DNA of 64,000 nt, taken from NCBI RefSeq assembly GCF_035917975.1, contig NZ_CP109130.1, forward strand, positions 1,922,001 through 1,986,000, read 5' to 3'. Shown piece by piece: positions 51,253 to 60,116 of the stretch (positions within the stretch are counted from its first letter, which is position 1; every line of letters starts with the position of its first letter). The notes under the pieces were generated by a model. That model did not search any database. It saw only the letters and a list, made by a program, of their open reading frames with translations, and was not told where the DNA came from. A program made the translations under genes and the position numbers. Source of the DNA: Streptosporangium sp. NBC_01756. GTDB taxonomy: Bacteria; Actinomycetota; Actinomycetes; Streptosporangiales; Streptosporangiaceae.

Positions 51253-53154
51253 CTACTTGAGGTACCAGTACTCCGGGGTCAGCACCGTCGTCGGCAGGGC
51301 GGCGAAGGTGTCCTGCGGACCGGACAGCGTGTTCTTCCAGGCCCAGATGGTGTGCGCGTTCGGCAGCCAGAGCACGGGCAGGTCGGTCCGCAGGTGCTCG
51401 ATCTCGGCCTGGACGGCCTGGCGGTCCTCGCCGTGCACCGAGGCCTGGATCAGCTCGTCGGTCTTGGGGTCGTCGTAGGCGCCCACATTGCCCGAGCCCT
51501 TGGAGTCGAACGTCCCGGTCATGGTCGGGTACGGAGTGGTGCTGAAACCACCCCAGGTCGACATGGCCCACTCGCCGGCCTTCGAAGGAGCCGCCGGTAC
51601 GTTGTAGTTCTGGATCAGGAAGCTGAACGTCTTCGGCGCGACCGTGATCGTCATGCCCAGCTTGCGGGCTTCCGAGGCGAACGCGGTGCTCACCGCGCTG
51701 TGCAGTTGCGGCTCGCTGCGGTGGAAGAGGTTGAACTTGATCGTCTGTCCCTGCGGGATCCCCGCGCCGCACTCCGTCGCTCCGGTGCCGGGGCGTTCGC
51801 ACGTCGTGGCGCCGTTCGGCACCACCTTCCACCCGTGGTCTTCGAGCAGCTTGCGTGCGGCGTTCGGGTCATAGGGGTACGGCGCGGTGGCGACGGTGTC
51901 CGACGCGTACGGCGAGCTCGCCGGCGCCGTGCCGTAGCTCTCCGCGGCCGCGCCGTTGTACATGCCCTTGCTGGCGATGTAACCGGGCTGGTCGATCAGA
52001 TGCTGCAACGCCTGCCGGATGTAGAGCTGGCCGATGAGCTTGTCGACGTTGTCGGTCGTGTCCTTGAAGTTGAGCATGATGAAGTTGAAGCCCATCCGGG
52101 GCGCGCCGTAGACGTTGTAGCCGGCGGCCTTGAGGGCCGACACCTGCCCCACGTGGCTCTGGTCCACCGTGGCCATCGTCAGGTTGCCGCTCAGGAGCTG
52201 GTTGAACTTCGCGGTCTCAGAGGTGAACGGCCGGAAGTTCAGCGTCTTGATGCGGGGCTTCTGCGAACCGGTGTACGCCTCGTTGGCGGTCATCGAGTAG
52301 AAGTTCGTGGTCACGTCGAAGCCGCTCAGCCGGTACGGGCCGTTCACCGTCTGCCAGAGCGGGTTCGTCGCGAAGCTGGCGGGGTCCCGCGACGCCTTGT
52401 CGAGGTAGGTGTAGATCGCTTCGGCGTTCTTCGGCGAGTTGTGGTCGAGGATCGGCCCGTCGGCCGACGCCCGGGCCCACTGCTTGGCCGGCAGCGGGAT
52501 GACCGAGGTCAGCTCGTCGGCGGTGAACCACTCGGGGTTGTACTTCTCTTTCAGCTTCAACGTCAGGACGTTCGCCGAGGTCGCCTTCGCGCTCATGACG
52601 TTGTCGGGGAACTGGCCGGGCGTGTAGCCGCCCCAGTTCGCCGCGTTCTTCTTGAGCGCCGCCTTCAGCAGGTTGATGAAGAAGACCACGTCGCCGGCCT
52701 CGACCGCGGAACCGTCGGACCAGGTGTAGCCCGGCCGCAGCTTGATGGTCACCGTCTTGTTGTCGTCGGAGAACTCCGGCAGCTCGGCCAGGCTGAGCGC
52801 CGGGTTGACCTTGGGGCTGGCGCCTTCGGGGAACCAGTAGAGCGGCCGGTACATGAGCCGCTGGAACTGGTACGTCACGTAGGTCGAGTTGAACGCGCCG
52901 GGCACGATCGGCAGCACGTAGTACGGCCCGGCTCCCGGCTGCTGCGCGATGTCGATGGTGCCGCCGTCCTTGGGCGTACCCGACTCGGCCGGCAGTTCGC
53001 CGAAGGTCTGGGATCCGGACTTGCCGCCGGCTGGGGCGCCGTTGCCGCCGGCGGCGGCCTTGCCGTCGTCGCTGCCGCCGCTGCACGCCGCGAGCGGCAG
53101 GATGGCGGCCAGTGTCGCCGTGACGAGTGCACGCCGGGTGCGACTGCTGCTCAT
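51253..53154 (-). CDS. Peptide-binding lipoprotein (family 5 SBP)
   Basis: 633 aa, slightly longer than usual (about 550-600). Lipoprotein signal with lipobox LAAC at ~21-24, then a Gly/Ser-rich linker. The SBP_5 fold is seen in YPYDPNAARKLLEDHGWK, the PALSLAELPEFSDDNKTVTI strand and the aromatic-rich ligand region. It would deliver peptides or related ligands to the DppB/C permeases. Second to last enzyme-to-transport transition in the operon: an M19-like gene lies 105 bp upstream. Confidence 0.9.
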   Translation of the reverse strand: MSSSRTRRALVTATLAAILPLAACSGGSDDGKAAAGGNGAPAGGKSGSQTFGELPAESGTPKDGGTIDIAQQPGAGPYYVLPIVPGAFNSTYVTYQFQRLMYRPLYWFPEGASPKVNPALSLAELPEFSDDNKTVTIKLRPGYTWSDGSAVEAGDVVFFINLLKAALKKNAANWGGYTPGQFPDNVMSAKATSANVLTLKLKEKYNPEWFTADELTSVIPLPAKQWARASADGPILDHNSPKNAEAIYTYLDKASRDPASFATNPLWQTVNGPYRLSGFDVTTNFYSMTANEAYTGSQKPRIKTLNFRPFTSETAKFNQLLSGNLTMATVDQSHVGQVSALKAAGYNVYGAPRMGFNFIMLNFKDTTDNVDKLIGQLYIRQALQHLIDQPGYIASKGMYNGAAAESYGTAPASSPYASDTVATAPYPYDPNAARKLLEDHGWKVVPNGATTCERPGTGATECGAGIPQGQTIKFNLFHRSEPQLHSAVSTAFASEARKLGMTITVAPKTFSFLIQNYNVPAAPSKAGEWAMSTWGGFSTTPYPTMTGTFDSKGSGNVGAYDDPKTDELIQASVHGEDRQAVQAEIEHLRTDLPVLWLPNAHTIWAWKNTLSGPQDTFAALPTTVLTPEYWYLK

Positions 53155-53259
53155 ACTTGCCTCATCGCGGCTTGATATCCGTTGTATCGATCGGTGTTCA
53201 CGTCGCCCGCTCCTCTTGCCGTGTGCGGGGGGATGTCACGACTCGCTGGTTGGCGGCCG

Positions 53260-54330
53260 TCAGCTCCCCCAGACCGCCTTTGCGTAGGTGTAAAAGTTCC
53301 GGCCGAGGATCTTCTCGATCCTGGCCGACGAATAGCCGCGCTTCTCCAGCAGGCGTGCCAGCTCTCGGAACTGGTCGACTCCGCGCAGGTCGACGACGAA
53401 CGGGTAGGTGTCGCTCCGTTCCCCGGCCGCGGACGCTCCGGCCTGGCGGCGCTGCGCCACATGCTCGGCGAGCCGGTCCCGGTAGGCGTCCAGGTCGTCG
53501 ATGGCGGTGATCGTCCCGTCGGTGCCAATGCCGACCTGGTCTTCGCCGCACACGTTGACCGCGTGCACGATGTGCTCCACCACGTCCGCGGCCCGGGCGT
53601 GCCCGGAGGCGTTGAGGAACGGCATGAAGTAGATGCCGACGAAACCGCCCTGCGAGGCGACCAGCCGCAGCTCCTCATCGGTCTTGTTGCGCGGCAGGTC
53701 GACGAGTGCCCGGCAGCCCGTGTGGTTGATCGAGACGGGCTGCCGGGACACCCGCGCGGCCTCCAGGCAGGTCTGCTCCCCGCTGTGCGACAGGTCGACC
53801 ATGACGCGCTGCTCGTTGAGGGCCTCCACGACCTCTCGCCCGAGCGGCGTCAGGCCCCGGTTGCCCGGCGCCATCGAGCCGTCGCCGATCTGGTTCGCCT
53901 GGTTGTAGGTCAGCTGGATGACCCGGACGCCCCGGTCGGCGAAGGTGGCGATCCGTTCGGCCCGGTCCTCGACCGCGGCGGCGTTCTGGAAGCCGTAGAT
54001 GATGCCGATCTTGCCCTGCCGCTTGGCCTCGAGGATGTCCTCGGCCGTGCGGATCTGCACCAGGTGCTCGTGGTGGGTGCGGATGATCCCGTCCCAGGTC
54101 TCGATCTCGTCGAGGGTGTGCTGGTAGGGCGGGAAGTCGCCCATCGTGTAGCCCAGGGTGACGTTGATCGCGGTCACGCCCGAAGCGTGCGCCTCCGCCA
54201 GGGTGCGCGCGTCGATGGTCAGCTGGTCGCTGGTCTGGATGAGCGCGCCGGACGCGGACGCGAGGACGTTCGGGTTGTCCAGCCCGCCGAGCGCGTTGAC
54301 GACGATGTGGTCCAAGATGTCGACGCTCAT
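53260..54330 (-). CDS. M19 (renal-dipeptidase)-like protein with altered metal site
   Basis: 356 aa from ATG 54330, overlapping the amidohydrolase stop by 4 bp. M19 pattern: KIGIIYGFQNAAAVEDRAER, VMVDLSHSGEQTCLEAARVS, PVSINHTGCRALVDLPRNKT, VGIGTDGTITAIDDLDAYRD and a C-terminal RIEKILGRNFYTYAK. The canonical N-terminal metal-binding DGHND is not present (the start reads DHIVVNALGGLDNPNVL), and the bridging Glu appears as Gln (GFQ). So the metal centre may be mononuclear or lost. Likely acts on a dipeptide or amidated compound imported by the neighbouring transporter. Confidence 0.82.
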   Translation of the reverse strand: MSVDILDHIVVNALGGLDNPNVLASASGALIQTSDQLTIDARTLAEAHASGVTAINVTLGYTMGDFPPYQHTLDEIETWDGIIRTHHEHLVQIRTAEDILEAKRQGKIGIIYGFQNAAAVEDRAERIATFADRGVRVIQLTYNQANQIGDGSMAPGNRGLTPLGREVVEALNEQRVMVDLSHSGEQTCLEAARVSRQPVSINHTGCRALVDLPRNKTDEELRLVASQGGFVGIYFMPFLNASGHARAADVVEHIVHAVNVCGEDQVGIGTDGTITAIDDLDAYRDRLAEHVAQRRQAGASAAGERSDTYPFVVDLRGVDQFRELARLLEKRGYSSARIEKILGRNFYTYAKAVWGS

Positions 54331-55682
54331 CCTCGCGTCCCTTCCTTGATGATCGCGGCGGATGCCCGGTCGTAGTCCGCCCGGTCGTGGCGCCGCCCGC
54401 GCTTGACCGTCGTGACGATCTGGCGGAGGTTGTCGATGTCCTCGTACGGGTCGGCGGCGACGATCAGCAGGTTGGCCAGCTTGCCGGCCTGGACACTGCC
54501 CGTCGTGGCCTCCTGCCCCAGGCTGGCCGCACCCGCGAGCGTGGCCGCGCGGATGACCTCCTGGGGCGGCATGCCCATGGCGTGGACAAGGTAGTGGAGC
54601 TCGTCGTGGAGCGAAGGGTACCTGTCGCCGGAGGGTGCTTCGTAATCGGTTCCGGTGCAGATCGTGACGCCCGCATGGCGTGCCCGGTCGATCAGCCGCC
54701 GCAGCACGTCCTGCGCGATCCCGGCCGCGCCGGGCGGGCTGAGCGAGATCCTGGACACGACGCTCGCGGTGGCGTCGAGGATCGTGCCGTGGCGCCGCAT
54801 GTCGTCGAACAGCGCGTCGACGTCTTCCACCGGCGCGTCCAGGAAGCGCTGGTAGACCACCGCGTGGTGGTCGCGCTGCCCCCGGTACACCGAAGGCTGC
54901 ACGCCGGCGAGGTGGTAGGCGAGCATATGGGCGTGCGACACCACGTCGACGCCGGCCGCCACGACCTCGCCGGGCATGGCGGGGAACACCGTCGCGTGCG
55001 CCCACACCTGCATTCCCTGCCGATGCGCCTCGGCGGTGATCCGGGCGACCATTGAGGCCTCAAGATCGGCGTAGATCTTGATGGCCACGGCTCCGGTGCC
55101 CCGGGCCCTCGCGACAGCCAGTGGGAGGTCGGTCTCCTCGTCGATCGCCTGCATCCACGGCGCGGTGCCGGGTGTCGTTCCCTGCGTCACCTGCCAGGTG
55201 CGCGGATCGCTGAAGAAGCTCGGGCCGGCCATCAGCGCGGCGGAGTAGATGTCGGGGCCGGCGATCTCGCCGATCAGCGCGGCGCGTTCCAGGTCCGCCA
55301 TCTGCCGCAGGTCGCCGGCCATCTCACGGATCGCGGTGACGCCGCCGTACAGCTGCCGCCGCATCGTCTCCTCCGCCTGGTCGCGGTTGGGCGGAGTGGA
55401 GAGATGCTGATGGGTGTCGATGAGGCCCGGCAGCAGGAACGCCCCCGCGATGTCGACCACCTCGGCGCCGGACAGATCCGACGAGCCCAGCTCGGCATCC
55501 GGGACGACCGCTTTGATCGTCGGCCCGTCGGTCACCACTGCCATGCCGCGCCGCACGGGCGCACCGGTCCCATCGATCAACGACACGTCGCGGTAGACCG
55601 TCACCTGTCCCGGCGCGGCGGCCGCGAACGGGGTGGGGGCCGGGTCGGTGCCCGCGATCGGTCGTTCTTCTCTGTCTGCCAT
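54327..55682 (-). CDS. Amidohydrolase (imidazolonepropionase-like)
   Basis: 451 aa. Metal-dependent amidohydrolase motifs in order: LLPGLIDTHQHLS (HxH), VAIKIYADLEAS (Lys, carboxylated bridging candidate), MQVWAHATVFP, VDVVSHAHMLA, and TICTGTDYEAPSG (Asp). The C-terminal GSVQAGKLANLLIVAADPYED returns to the small beta-sandwich. Such enzymes hydrolyse C-N bonds in cyclic or acylated amino compounds and dipeptides (prolidase-like members exist). First gene of the minus-strand peptide operon, divergent from the IclR-type regulator. Confidence 0.88.
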   Translation of the reverse strand: MADREERPIAGTDPAPTPFAAAAPGQVTVYRDVSLIDGTGAPVRRGMAVVTDGPTIKAVVPDAELGSSDLSGAEVVDIAGAFLLPGLIDTHQHLSTPPNRDQAEETMRRQLYGGVTAIREMAGDLRQMADLERAALIGEIAGPDIYSAALMAGPSFFSDPRTWQVTQGTTPGTAPWMQAIDEETDLPLAVARARGTGAVAIKIYADLEASMVARITAEAHRQGMQVWAHATVFPAMPGEVVAAGVDVVSHAHMLAYHLAGVQPSVYRGQRDHHAVVYQRFLDAPVEDVDALFDDMRRHGTILDATASVVSRISLSPPGAAGIAQDVLRRLIDRARHAGVTICTGTDYEAPSGDRYPSLHDELHYLVHAMGMPPQEVIRAATLAGAASLGQEATTGSVQAGKLANLLIVAADPYEDIDNLRQIVTTVKRGRRHDRADYDRASAAIIKEGTRG

Positions 55683-55743
55683 GGCGATCGCTCGGTCTCC
55701 GTTCCAGAACTTCGCGGGGCGGGGGATCCCCCCAAGTCACTCT

Positions 55744-55781
55744 GTTACATACAACGTAACAACTGTTGCAACAGTAGCAAC
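55744..55781. promoter_or_regulatory. Palindrome cluster between divergent operons (IclR operator candidate)
   Basis: GTTAC (55744-55748) with GTAAC (55756-55760), GTTGC (55765-55769) with GCAAC (55777-55781), and the 10-bp palindrome TGTTGCAACA (55764-55773). These AT-richer inverted repeats lie 60-100 bp from each of the two divergent starts and fit an operator for the adjacent IclR-type regulator. Confidence 0.65.
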
Positions 55782-55838
55782 GTCTGATAACATGCGTCAA
55801 GCATGGAATGATGACCTCAGTGACCGTGGAGGGGGACG

Positions 55839-56603
55839 TTGCCCAGACCGGCCAGCTCTGCCGTAGACAAAGCCCTGGACCTGATTGAGATCGTCGTCCA
55901 GGCGAACCGCCCACTGCGCCTCAGCGAGCTGGCGAACCAGGCGGGGATGCACCGCGCCACCGCCTACCGCATCCTGGTGGACCTGGTCCGCCGCGGCTGG
56001 ATCATGCGCAGCCAAGACCACTACCTGCCCGGGACCATCGTGCTGCAGTTCTCCCAGGCCGCGGCCTCGAACTCGCTCGTGGTCCTGAGCCGCCCCGTGC
56101 TCCAAAAGCTGTCCGACCAGACAGCGATGATGGTGAACCTGCAGGTCCTGGAGCCCGAAGGCGGGCGGGTGATCGACGTCGTACGGCCACCGCGGCTGGC
56201 GATGATCACGGACCTGGCGGGAGAGCTGCTGCCCATCCACAAGTTCGCCGGCCCCATGGCGCTGGTCTCCGCACTGGATGACACCGCCCGGGTCCCCTAC
56301 CTGCGCGTCGCCGAGCAGCAGGGCCATCCCCCGGCGGCCAAGGCGGAGCTGCTCAAGGACATCGACCTGGCCCGGCGCACCGGCTTCGCGCTGGAGCGCG
56401 GGCGCAACGAAGAGGTGATCGCCTCGCTGAGCCGCGCGGTGCTCACCGGCAACGACCGGCCGATCTGCGCGCTCACGATCGTCGGCCTGGACAGTGAATT
56501 CGACGATCCCACGCTGGCGAAACTGAAAGACCACCTCACCGCCGCCACAGACGAACTGCAACGCACCCTGAGCGGCATGACCCCCGGAGCCGACCTTGAC
56601 TGA
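55839..56603 (+). CDS. IclR family transcriptional regulator
   Basis: 254 aa from TTG 55839, which has GGAGGGGG directly ahead. N-terminal winged helix: SAVDKALDLIEIVVQANRPL, RLSELANQAGMHRATAYRIL (recognition helix) and DLVRRGWIMR. The effector domain follows (HKFAGPMALVSAL...FALERGRNEEVIASLSRAVL), where IclR proteins bind small metabolites. Divergent from the peptide operon and overlapping the following cyclodeaminase gene by 8 bp, so it probably controls both. Confidence 0.9.
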   Translation: MPRPASSAVDKALDLIEIVVQANRPLRLSELANQAGMHRATAYRILVDLVRRGWIMRSQDHYLPGTIVLQFSQAAASNSLVVLSRPVLQKLSDQTAMMVNLQVLEPEGGRVIDVVRPPRLAMITDLAGELLPIHKFAGPMALVSALDDTARVPYLRVAEQQGHPPAAKAELLKDIDLARRTGFALERGRNEEVIASLSRAVLTGNDRPICALTIVGLDSEFDDPTLAKLKDHLTAATDELQRTLSGMTPGADLD

Positions 56604-57552
56604 CACCGCAGTGAGCGGAGTTCTCGTCCTCGACCGGAACCAGACCAGGGCGGCGTTACCCCCCGACGAGCTCCTCGCGGCGGTGCGCACCGCTCTGATC
56701 TCCATCAGCCGCGGCGACGCCTCCGTCCCGCCGCGCGTCGCGGCCCGCTCGCCGCAAGGACTGCTGGGCGCGATGCCGGGCTACGTCCCCCGGCTCGGAC
56801 TGGCCGCCAAGCTCGTGACGGTCTTCTCCGCCGTCACGGCGGGGGGCCACGGCGCCCACCGCGGCATCGTCGCCTACTTCGACGAGGAGAACGGCCGGCC
56901 GCTGGCGGTCATGGACGCCGAGACGATCACCGCGGTCCGCACCGCGGTCACCGCGACCATCGCCATGCGGGCTCTCGCTCGACCGGACGCCACCCGGATC
57001 GCGGTGATCGGCACCGGCACGCAGGCCCGCGCCCAGATCGACCTCATCGCGTCGATGACGTCCGCGGAGCTGCTGGTCGGCGCGCGTAACCGGTACAACG
57101 CCGAGCGCCTCGTCGGGGGGCTGGCCTCGGGCACCGCGACCAGCATCGAGGCGGCGGCCAAGGACGCGGATGTCGTCTTCTGCTGCACCTCCAGCCGGGA
57201 GCCGGTGCTGCACCGGTCCTGGCTCGCCGACGGCGTGCACCTCAGCTCGGTCGGCGGCTCCGACGGCCCGGAGTTCGACGCCGACACCCTGCGGGCGTCA
57301 TCGCTGTTCGTGGAGTGGCAGGGCGCCGTCACCGAACCACCGCCGGCCGGCGCCTGGGAGCTCCAGGGCACCGACCCGGCGGACGCCAGCCTGATCGGAG
57401 CCGTGCTCGACGGAGGGCACCCGGGCCGACGCCTGGCCGAGGAGATGACGATCTTCAAGTCCACCGGGCACGCGGCGCTCGACGTCGCGGCGGCTTCGGT
57501 GGCTTATCAGGTGGCCCGCGAGCGCGGGCTGGGGTTCAGCGTCGACCTGTGA
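56596..57552 (+). CDS. Ornithine cyclodeaminase/mu-crystallin family protein
   Basis: 318 aa from TTG 56596. Family landmarks: PPRVAARSPQGLLGAMPGYV, GLAAKLVTVFSAV (Lys), DAETITAVRTAVTATIAMRA, the NAD-binding IAVIGTGTQARAQIDLIASM, and EEMTIFKSTGHAALDVAAAS. The family includes ornithine cyclodeaminases, alanine dehydrogenases and ketimine reductases; substrate is not decided here. With the imported peptides and two hydrolases it suggests catabolism of an amino-acid-derived compound. Confidence 0.88.
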   Translation: MTDTAVSGVLVLDRNQTRAALPPDELLAAVRTALISISRGDASVPPRVAARSPQGLLGAMPGYVPRLGLAAKLVTVFSAVTAGGHGAHRGIVAYFDEENGRPLAVMDAETITAVRTAVTATIAMRALARPDATRIAVIGTGTQARAQIDLIASMTSAELLVGARNRYNAERLVGGLASGTATSIEAAAKDADVVFCCTSSREPVLHRSWLADGVHLSSVGGSDGPEFDADTLRASSLFVEWQGAVTEPPPAGAWELQGTDPADASLIGAVLDGGHPGRRLAEEMTIFKSTGHAALDVAAASVAYQVARERGLGFSVDL

Positions 57553-57571
57553 TCCCCTATGGTGCCCCCCG

Positions 57572-58018
57572 TCAGACGGCGGGCGGCACCGCGGTGACCG
57601 GCCGGTTGGCCAACGGACTAGAAAAGATCATCGTGCTCGACGGCTTGCCGTAGGCGGCCAGACGATCGATCAGGGACTCGAACGCCGCCATCGAGGGCAC
57701 CGCGATCTTGAGTACGCTGCACACGTCCCCGGTGACCCGGTGGATCTCCCGGATCTCCGGCCAGGTCTGCACCTGAGGATCACGGAGCACACAGGTCGGC
57801 CCGTAGCAGGTCATCTGCACGAACGCGGACACCGCCCAGCCGGCCCGCCCGAGATCCACCGCCGCGTGATAGCCGGTGATCACTCCGGACTCCTCCAGAC
57901 GCCGGACCCGATCGGCCACCGCGGGTGGTGACAGGTGGACCCGGCGCGACAGTTCGTTGAAGGAGAGCCGCGCGTTCTCCTGGAGTTCACGCAGCAGCTC
58001 CCAGTCCATGACGTCCAC
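57572..58018 (-). CDS. Lrp/AsnC family transcriptional regulator
   Basis: 148 aa from GTG 58018 (VDVMDWELLRELQENARLSF). HTH: LSFNELSRRVHLSPPAVADR, then VRRLEESGVITGYHAAVDL, and the RAM sensing domain with EIREIHRVTGDVCSVLKIAV. Divergent from tryptophan 2,3-dioxygenase, with CCGATAT repeats between them, so it probably controls that gene in response to an amino acid (tryptophan is the obvious guess). Confidence 0.9.
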   Translation of the reverse strand: MDVMDWELLRELQENARLSFNELSRRVHLSPPAVADRVRRLEESGVITGYHAAVDLGRAGWAVSAFVQMTCYGPTCVLRDPQVQTWPEIREIHRVTGDVCSVLKIAVPSMAAFESLIDRLAAYGKPSSTMIFSSPLANRPVTAVPPAV

Positions 58019-58040
58019 CAGGGGATCCTTTCACCCGAAA

Positions 58041-58062
58041 CCGATATGACCGATATCGATAC
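58041..58062. promoter_or_regulatory. CCGATAT direct repeats between lrp-type and tdo genes
   Basis: CCGATAT at 58041-58047 and 58050-58056, merging into the palindrome CGATATCG. AT-rich sequence in the divergent 145-bp region; candidate binding site for the Lrp/AsnC protein. Confidence 0.45.
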
Positions 58063-58163
58063 CAGATATAAGGCTTTTCAGGAAAAGGCCGTTGAACTGG
58101 TATTCCTTCTACCCCTATCACCGCATCATCATGAAGTGTTAACGCGTGAGAGGAGTGCGACAC

Positions 58164-59039
58164 ATGGAACCGACGGGACGGGTACGGCCGACCTCGGCCA
58201 GCGAGCGAGCCGAGCGGGCCAGGGCGGGGGGCGGGCTGCCGACCCTCGAATTCGAGCAGGAGGTCCCCTACGACGCCTACGTCCGCACCGACATCCTGCA
58301 CGATCTGCAGCGTCCGCTGAGCGACGCTCCCGGCGAGATGTCGTTCCTGGTGATCACCCAGGTCATGGAGCTCTACTTCAAGCTCATCACCTTCGAGCTG
58401 AGCGCCGCCCAGGAGTCACTGCGCGCCGACCGGGTGCGGGACGCGCTGGCGGCGCTGCGCCGTACGGCCCTGCATCTGGAGGGGCTGAACGCCAGCTGGC
58501 GCAGCCTGCGCTGGATGACGCCCTCGGACTTCAACAGGTTCCGCGACCAGCTCGGAGAGGCTTCCGGGCTGCAGTCGAGCATGTACCGGCTGGTGGAGTT
58601 CCGGCTGGGGTTGAAGAACGAAGCGCTGATCCGGCCGTTCAAGCGCAGTTCGAAGGGCGACGTCCTGCATCGCGTCTTCGCCGAGCCGAGCGTCTGGGAC
58701 GACACCATCGCGCTGCTCGCCCGGCACGGCTACCACCTCCCGGACGAGGTGCTCAACCGGGACTTCGGCACCGAGTACGAACCGCACGAGGCGGTCGAGC
58801 GCGCCTGGGTGGAGGTCTACCGCGACGACTCGGCGAAGAACGACCTGGTGGCGCTCGGCGACGCGCTGACCGAGGTCTCCGAGCTGTTCGGCGACTGGCG
58901 CTACCAGCACGTGGCGGCGGTGCGCAGGTCGATGGGCGCGAAGCCGGGCAGCGGCGGTTCCAACGGCCTGGCCTGGCTCGAACGCAGCATGGCGAGAGTG
59001 GTCTTCCCCGAGCTCTGGTCGGCCCGTACCCACATGTGA
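58164..59039 (+). CDS. kynA: Tryptophan 2,3-dioxygenase
   Basis: 291 aa from ATG 58164, with AGGAG ahead. TDO hallmarks: GEMSFLVITQVMELYFKLI, FELSAAQESLRADRV, WMTPSDFNRFRDQLGEASGL and QSSMYRLVEFRLG, and a late DWRYQHVAAVRRSMGAKPG carrying the heme-ligating His and the substrate loop GTGGS-like GSGGSN. Opens the tryptophan indole ring with O2 to N-formylkynurenine. Usual partner genes (kynurenine formamidase, kynureninase) are absent downstream; only a short kynureninase-like N-terminus follows. Confidence 0.93.
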   Translation: MEPTGRVRPTSASERAERARAGGGLPTLEFEQEVPYDAYVRTDILHDLQRPLSDAPGEMSFLVITQVMELYFKLITFELSAAQESLRADRVRDALAALRRTALHLEGLNASWRSLRWMTPSDFNRFRDQLGEASGLQSSMYRLVEFRLGLKNEALIRPFKRSSKGDVLHRVFAEPSVWDDTIALLARHGYHLPDEVLNRDFGTEYEPHEAVERAWVEVYRDDSAKNDLVALGDALTEVSELFGDWRYQHVAAVRRSMGAKPGSGGSNGLAWLERSMARVVFPELWSARTHM

Positions 59040-59040
59040 G

Positions 59041-59090
59041 GAGGCATCCTCTCCGAGGACATGCGGCGGCGGGACGCCGAAGACCCCGGA
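59041..59090 (+). pseudogene. Possible kynureninase N-terminal remnant
   Basis: Directly after the TDO stop and a GAGGAGG site, the DNA reads LSEDMRRRDAEDP, resembling kynureninase openings (a DAADPL-type element before the PLP fold), and then turns into unrelated sequence. Only about 13 residues support this, so it is weak. Confidence 0.3.
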
Positions 59091-59116
59091 CATCGATCCC
59101 GACGGCTTCGCCGTGG

Positions 59117-60046
59117 TCACCCGCGCGCGCCGGAGTCGTCCTCCCGGAGTTCGGCATCATCGGCCGACCCCCCGCACAGGGCCGCCACCAACGCGTCGAC
59201 GTGGGGTTGGGGGCGCCGCCTGAGGACGGTGGCCACGCCGATGTACCGGGTGGGCCGGGGCGGCCGGATCGGCAGGCTGAGAGCGGCCGGGTCGAGGGAG
59301 ACCCGGGGCACGAGTGAGACGCCGACTCCCGCGGTCACCAGCGTCTGGGCGAAGAAGTAATCGGTGGTGCTGCCGGAGATCTGCAGTTCGAATCCGGCAC
59401 GGGTGGCATACCGGCGCAGGAAGGCTTCGGTTTTCAGGCAGCCCATCACCCACCGCTCACCGGCCAGTTCGGTCAGGTCGACCGATTCGCGGCCGGCGAG
59501 GCGATGGCCCGGCGGCAGGACGACCGACATGCCGTCCTCCATCAGTGGCGTCCACACCAGGCCGGATCGATCGCCGGGCCCGACCGGAAGCGGTCCGTCG
59601 AAGTGGTAGGCGAGCGCGAGATCGGCCTGCCCCTGCCGGACCATCGGCACGCTGTCCTCCGGTTCCCGCTCCACCACGTTGACCTCCACGTCGGGCCGCT
59701 CGGCGACGAACCGGGCGAGCGCCCGCGGCAGGAGGTGGCGTCCGCCGCTGGTGAACGTGGCGACCGTCAGCCTCGTACGGCCGGCCGTCAGCCGGCCGAT
59801 CTGCTCCTGCGCGTGGTGCAGCTCGGCGAAGACGGCCTCGGCCGCCTCCACGAGAAGGCGGCCCGGTTCGGTCAGCACGACACCGCGGGTGCTGCGCTCG
59901 ACGACGGCGGCTCCGACGCCGCGCTCCAGGGCGGCGATCTGCTGCGACACCGCCGAGGGGGTGAAGCGCAGCACGGCCGCGGCTCTGCTGAAGCTCCCGT
60001 GCCGGGCCACCTCGCGCAGGATGCGCAGCCGCTGTGTGTCGATCAT
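59117..60046 (-). CDS. LysR family transcriptional regulator
   Basis: 309 aa from ATG 60046 (MIDTQRLRILREVA). N-terminal HTH HGSFSRAAAVLRFTPSAVSQ and QIAALERGVGAAVVERSTRG; C-terminal periplasmic-binding-like effector domain (LTVATFTSGGRHLLPRAL...TTDYFFAQTLVTAGVGVSLV). Divergent from an epimerase/aldo-keto reductase pair, the usual layout for a LysR regulator and its targets. Palindromes in the 70-bp spacer are candidate binding sites. Confidence 0.92.
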   Translation of the reverse strand: MIDTQRLRILREVARHGSFSRAAAVLRFTPSAVSQQIAALERGVGAAVVERSTRGVVLTEPGRLLVEAAEAVFAELHHAQEQIGRLTAGRTRLTVATFTSGGRHLLPRALARFVAERPDVEVNVVEREPEDSVPMVRQGQADLALAYHFDGPLPVGPGDRSGLVWTPLMEDGMSVVLPPGHRLAGRESVDLTELAGERWVMGCLKTEAFLRRYATRAGFELQISGSTTDYFFAQTLVTAGVGVSLVPRVSLDPAALSLPIRPPRPTRYIGVATVLRRRPQPHVDALVAALCGGSADDAELREDDSGARG

Positions 60047-60055
60047 CAGTTTTCC

Positions 60056-60100
60056 TAACAGCCGGTTAAGCAACAAGCCACTTCTGCTAACGATCGTAGC
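60056..60100. promoter_or_regulatory. LysR-type operator candidates
   Basis: TAAC-N5-GTTA at 60056-60068 (a 13-bp T-N11-A palindrome) and the near-palindrome GCTAACGATCGTAGC at 60086-60100, in the 70-bp gap between the divergent lysR-type and epimerase genes. Confidence 0.6.
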
Positions 60101-60116
60101 CGGGCAGGCTGAGCGC

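Noticed and set aside
51250..53175. A 641-codon plus-strand open frame
   Set aside because: Exact antisense of the family 5 binding-protein gene, whose signal peptide, lipobox and fold are clear.
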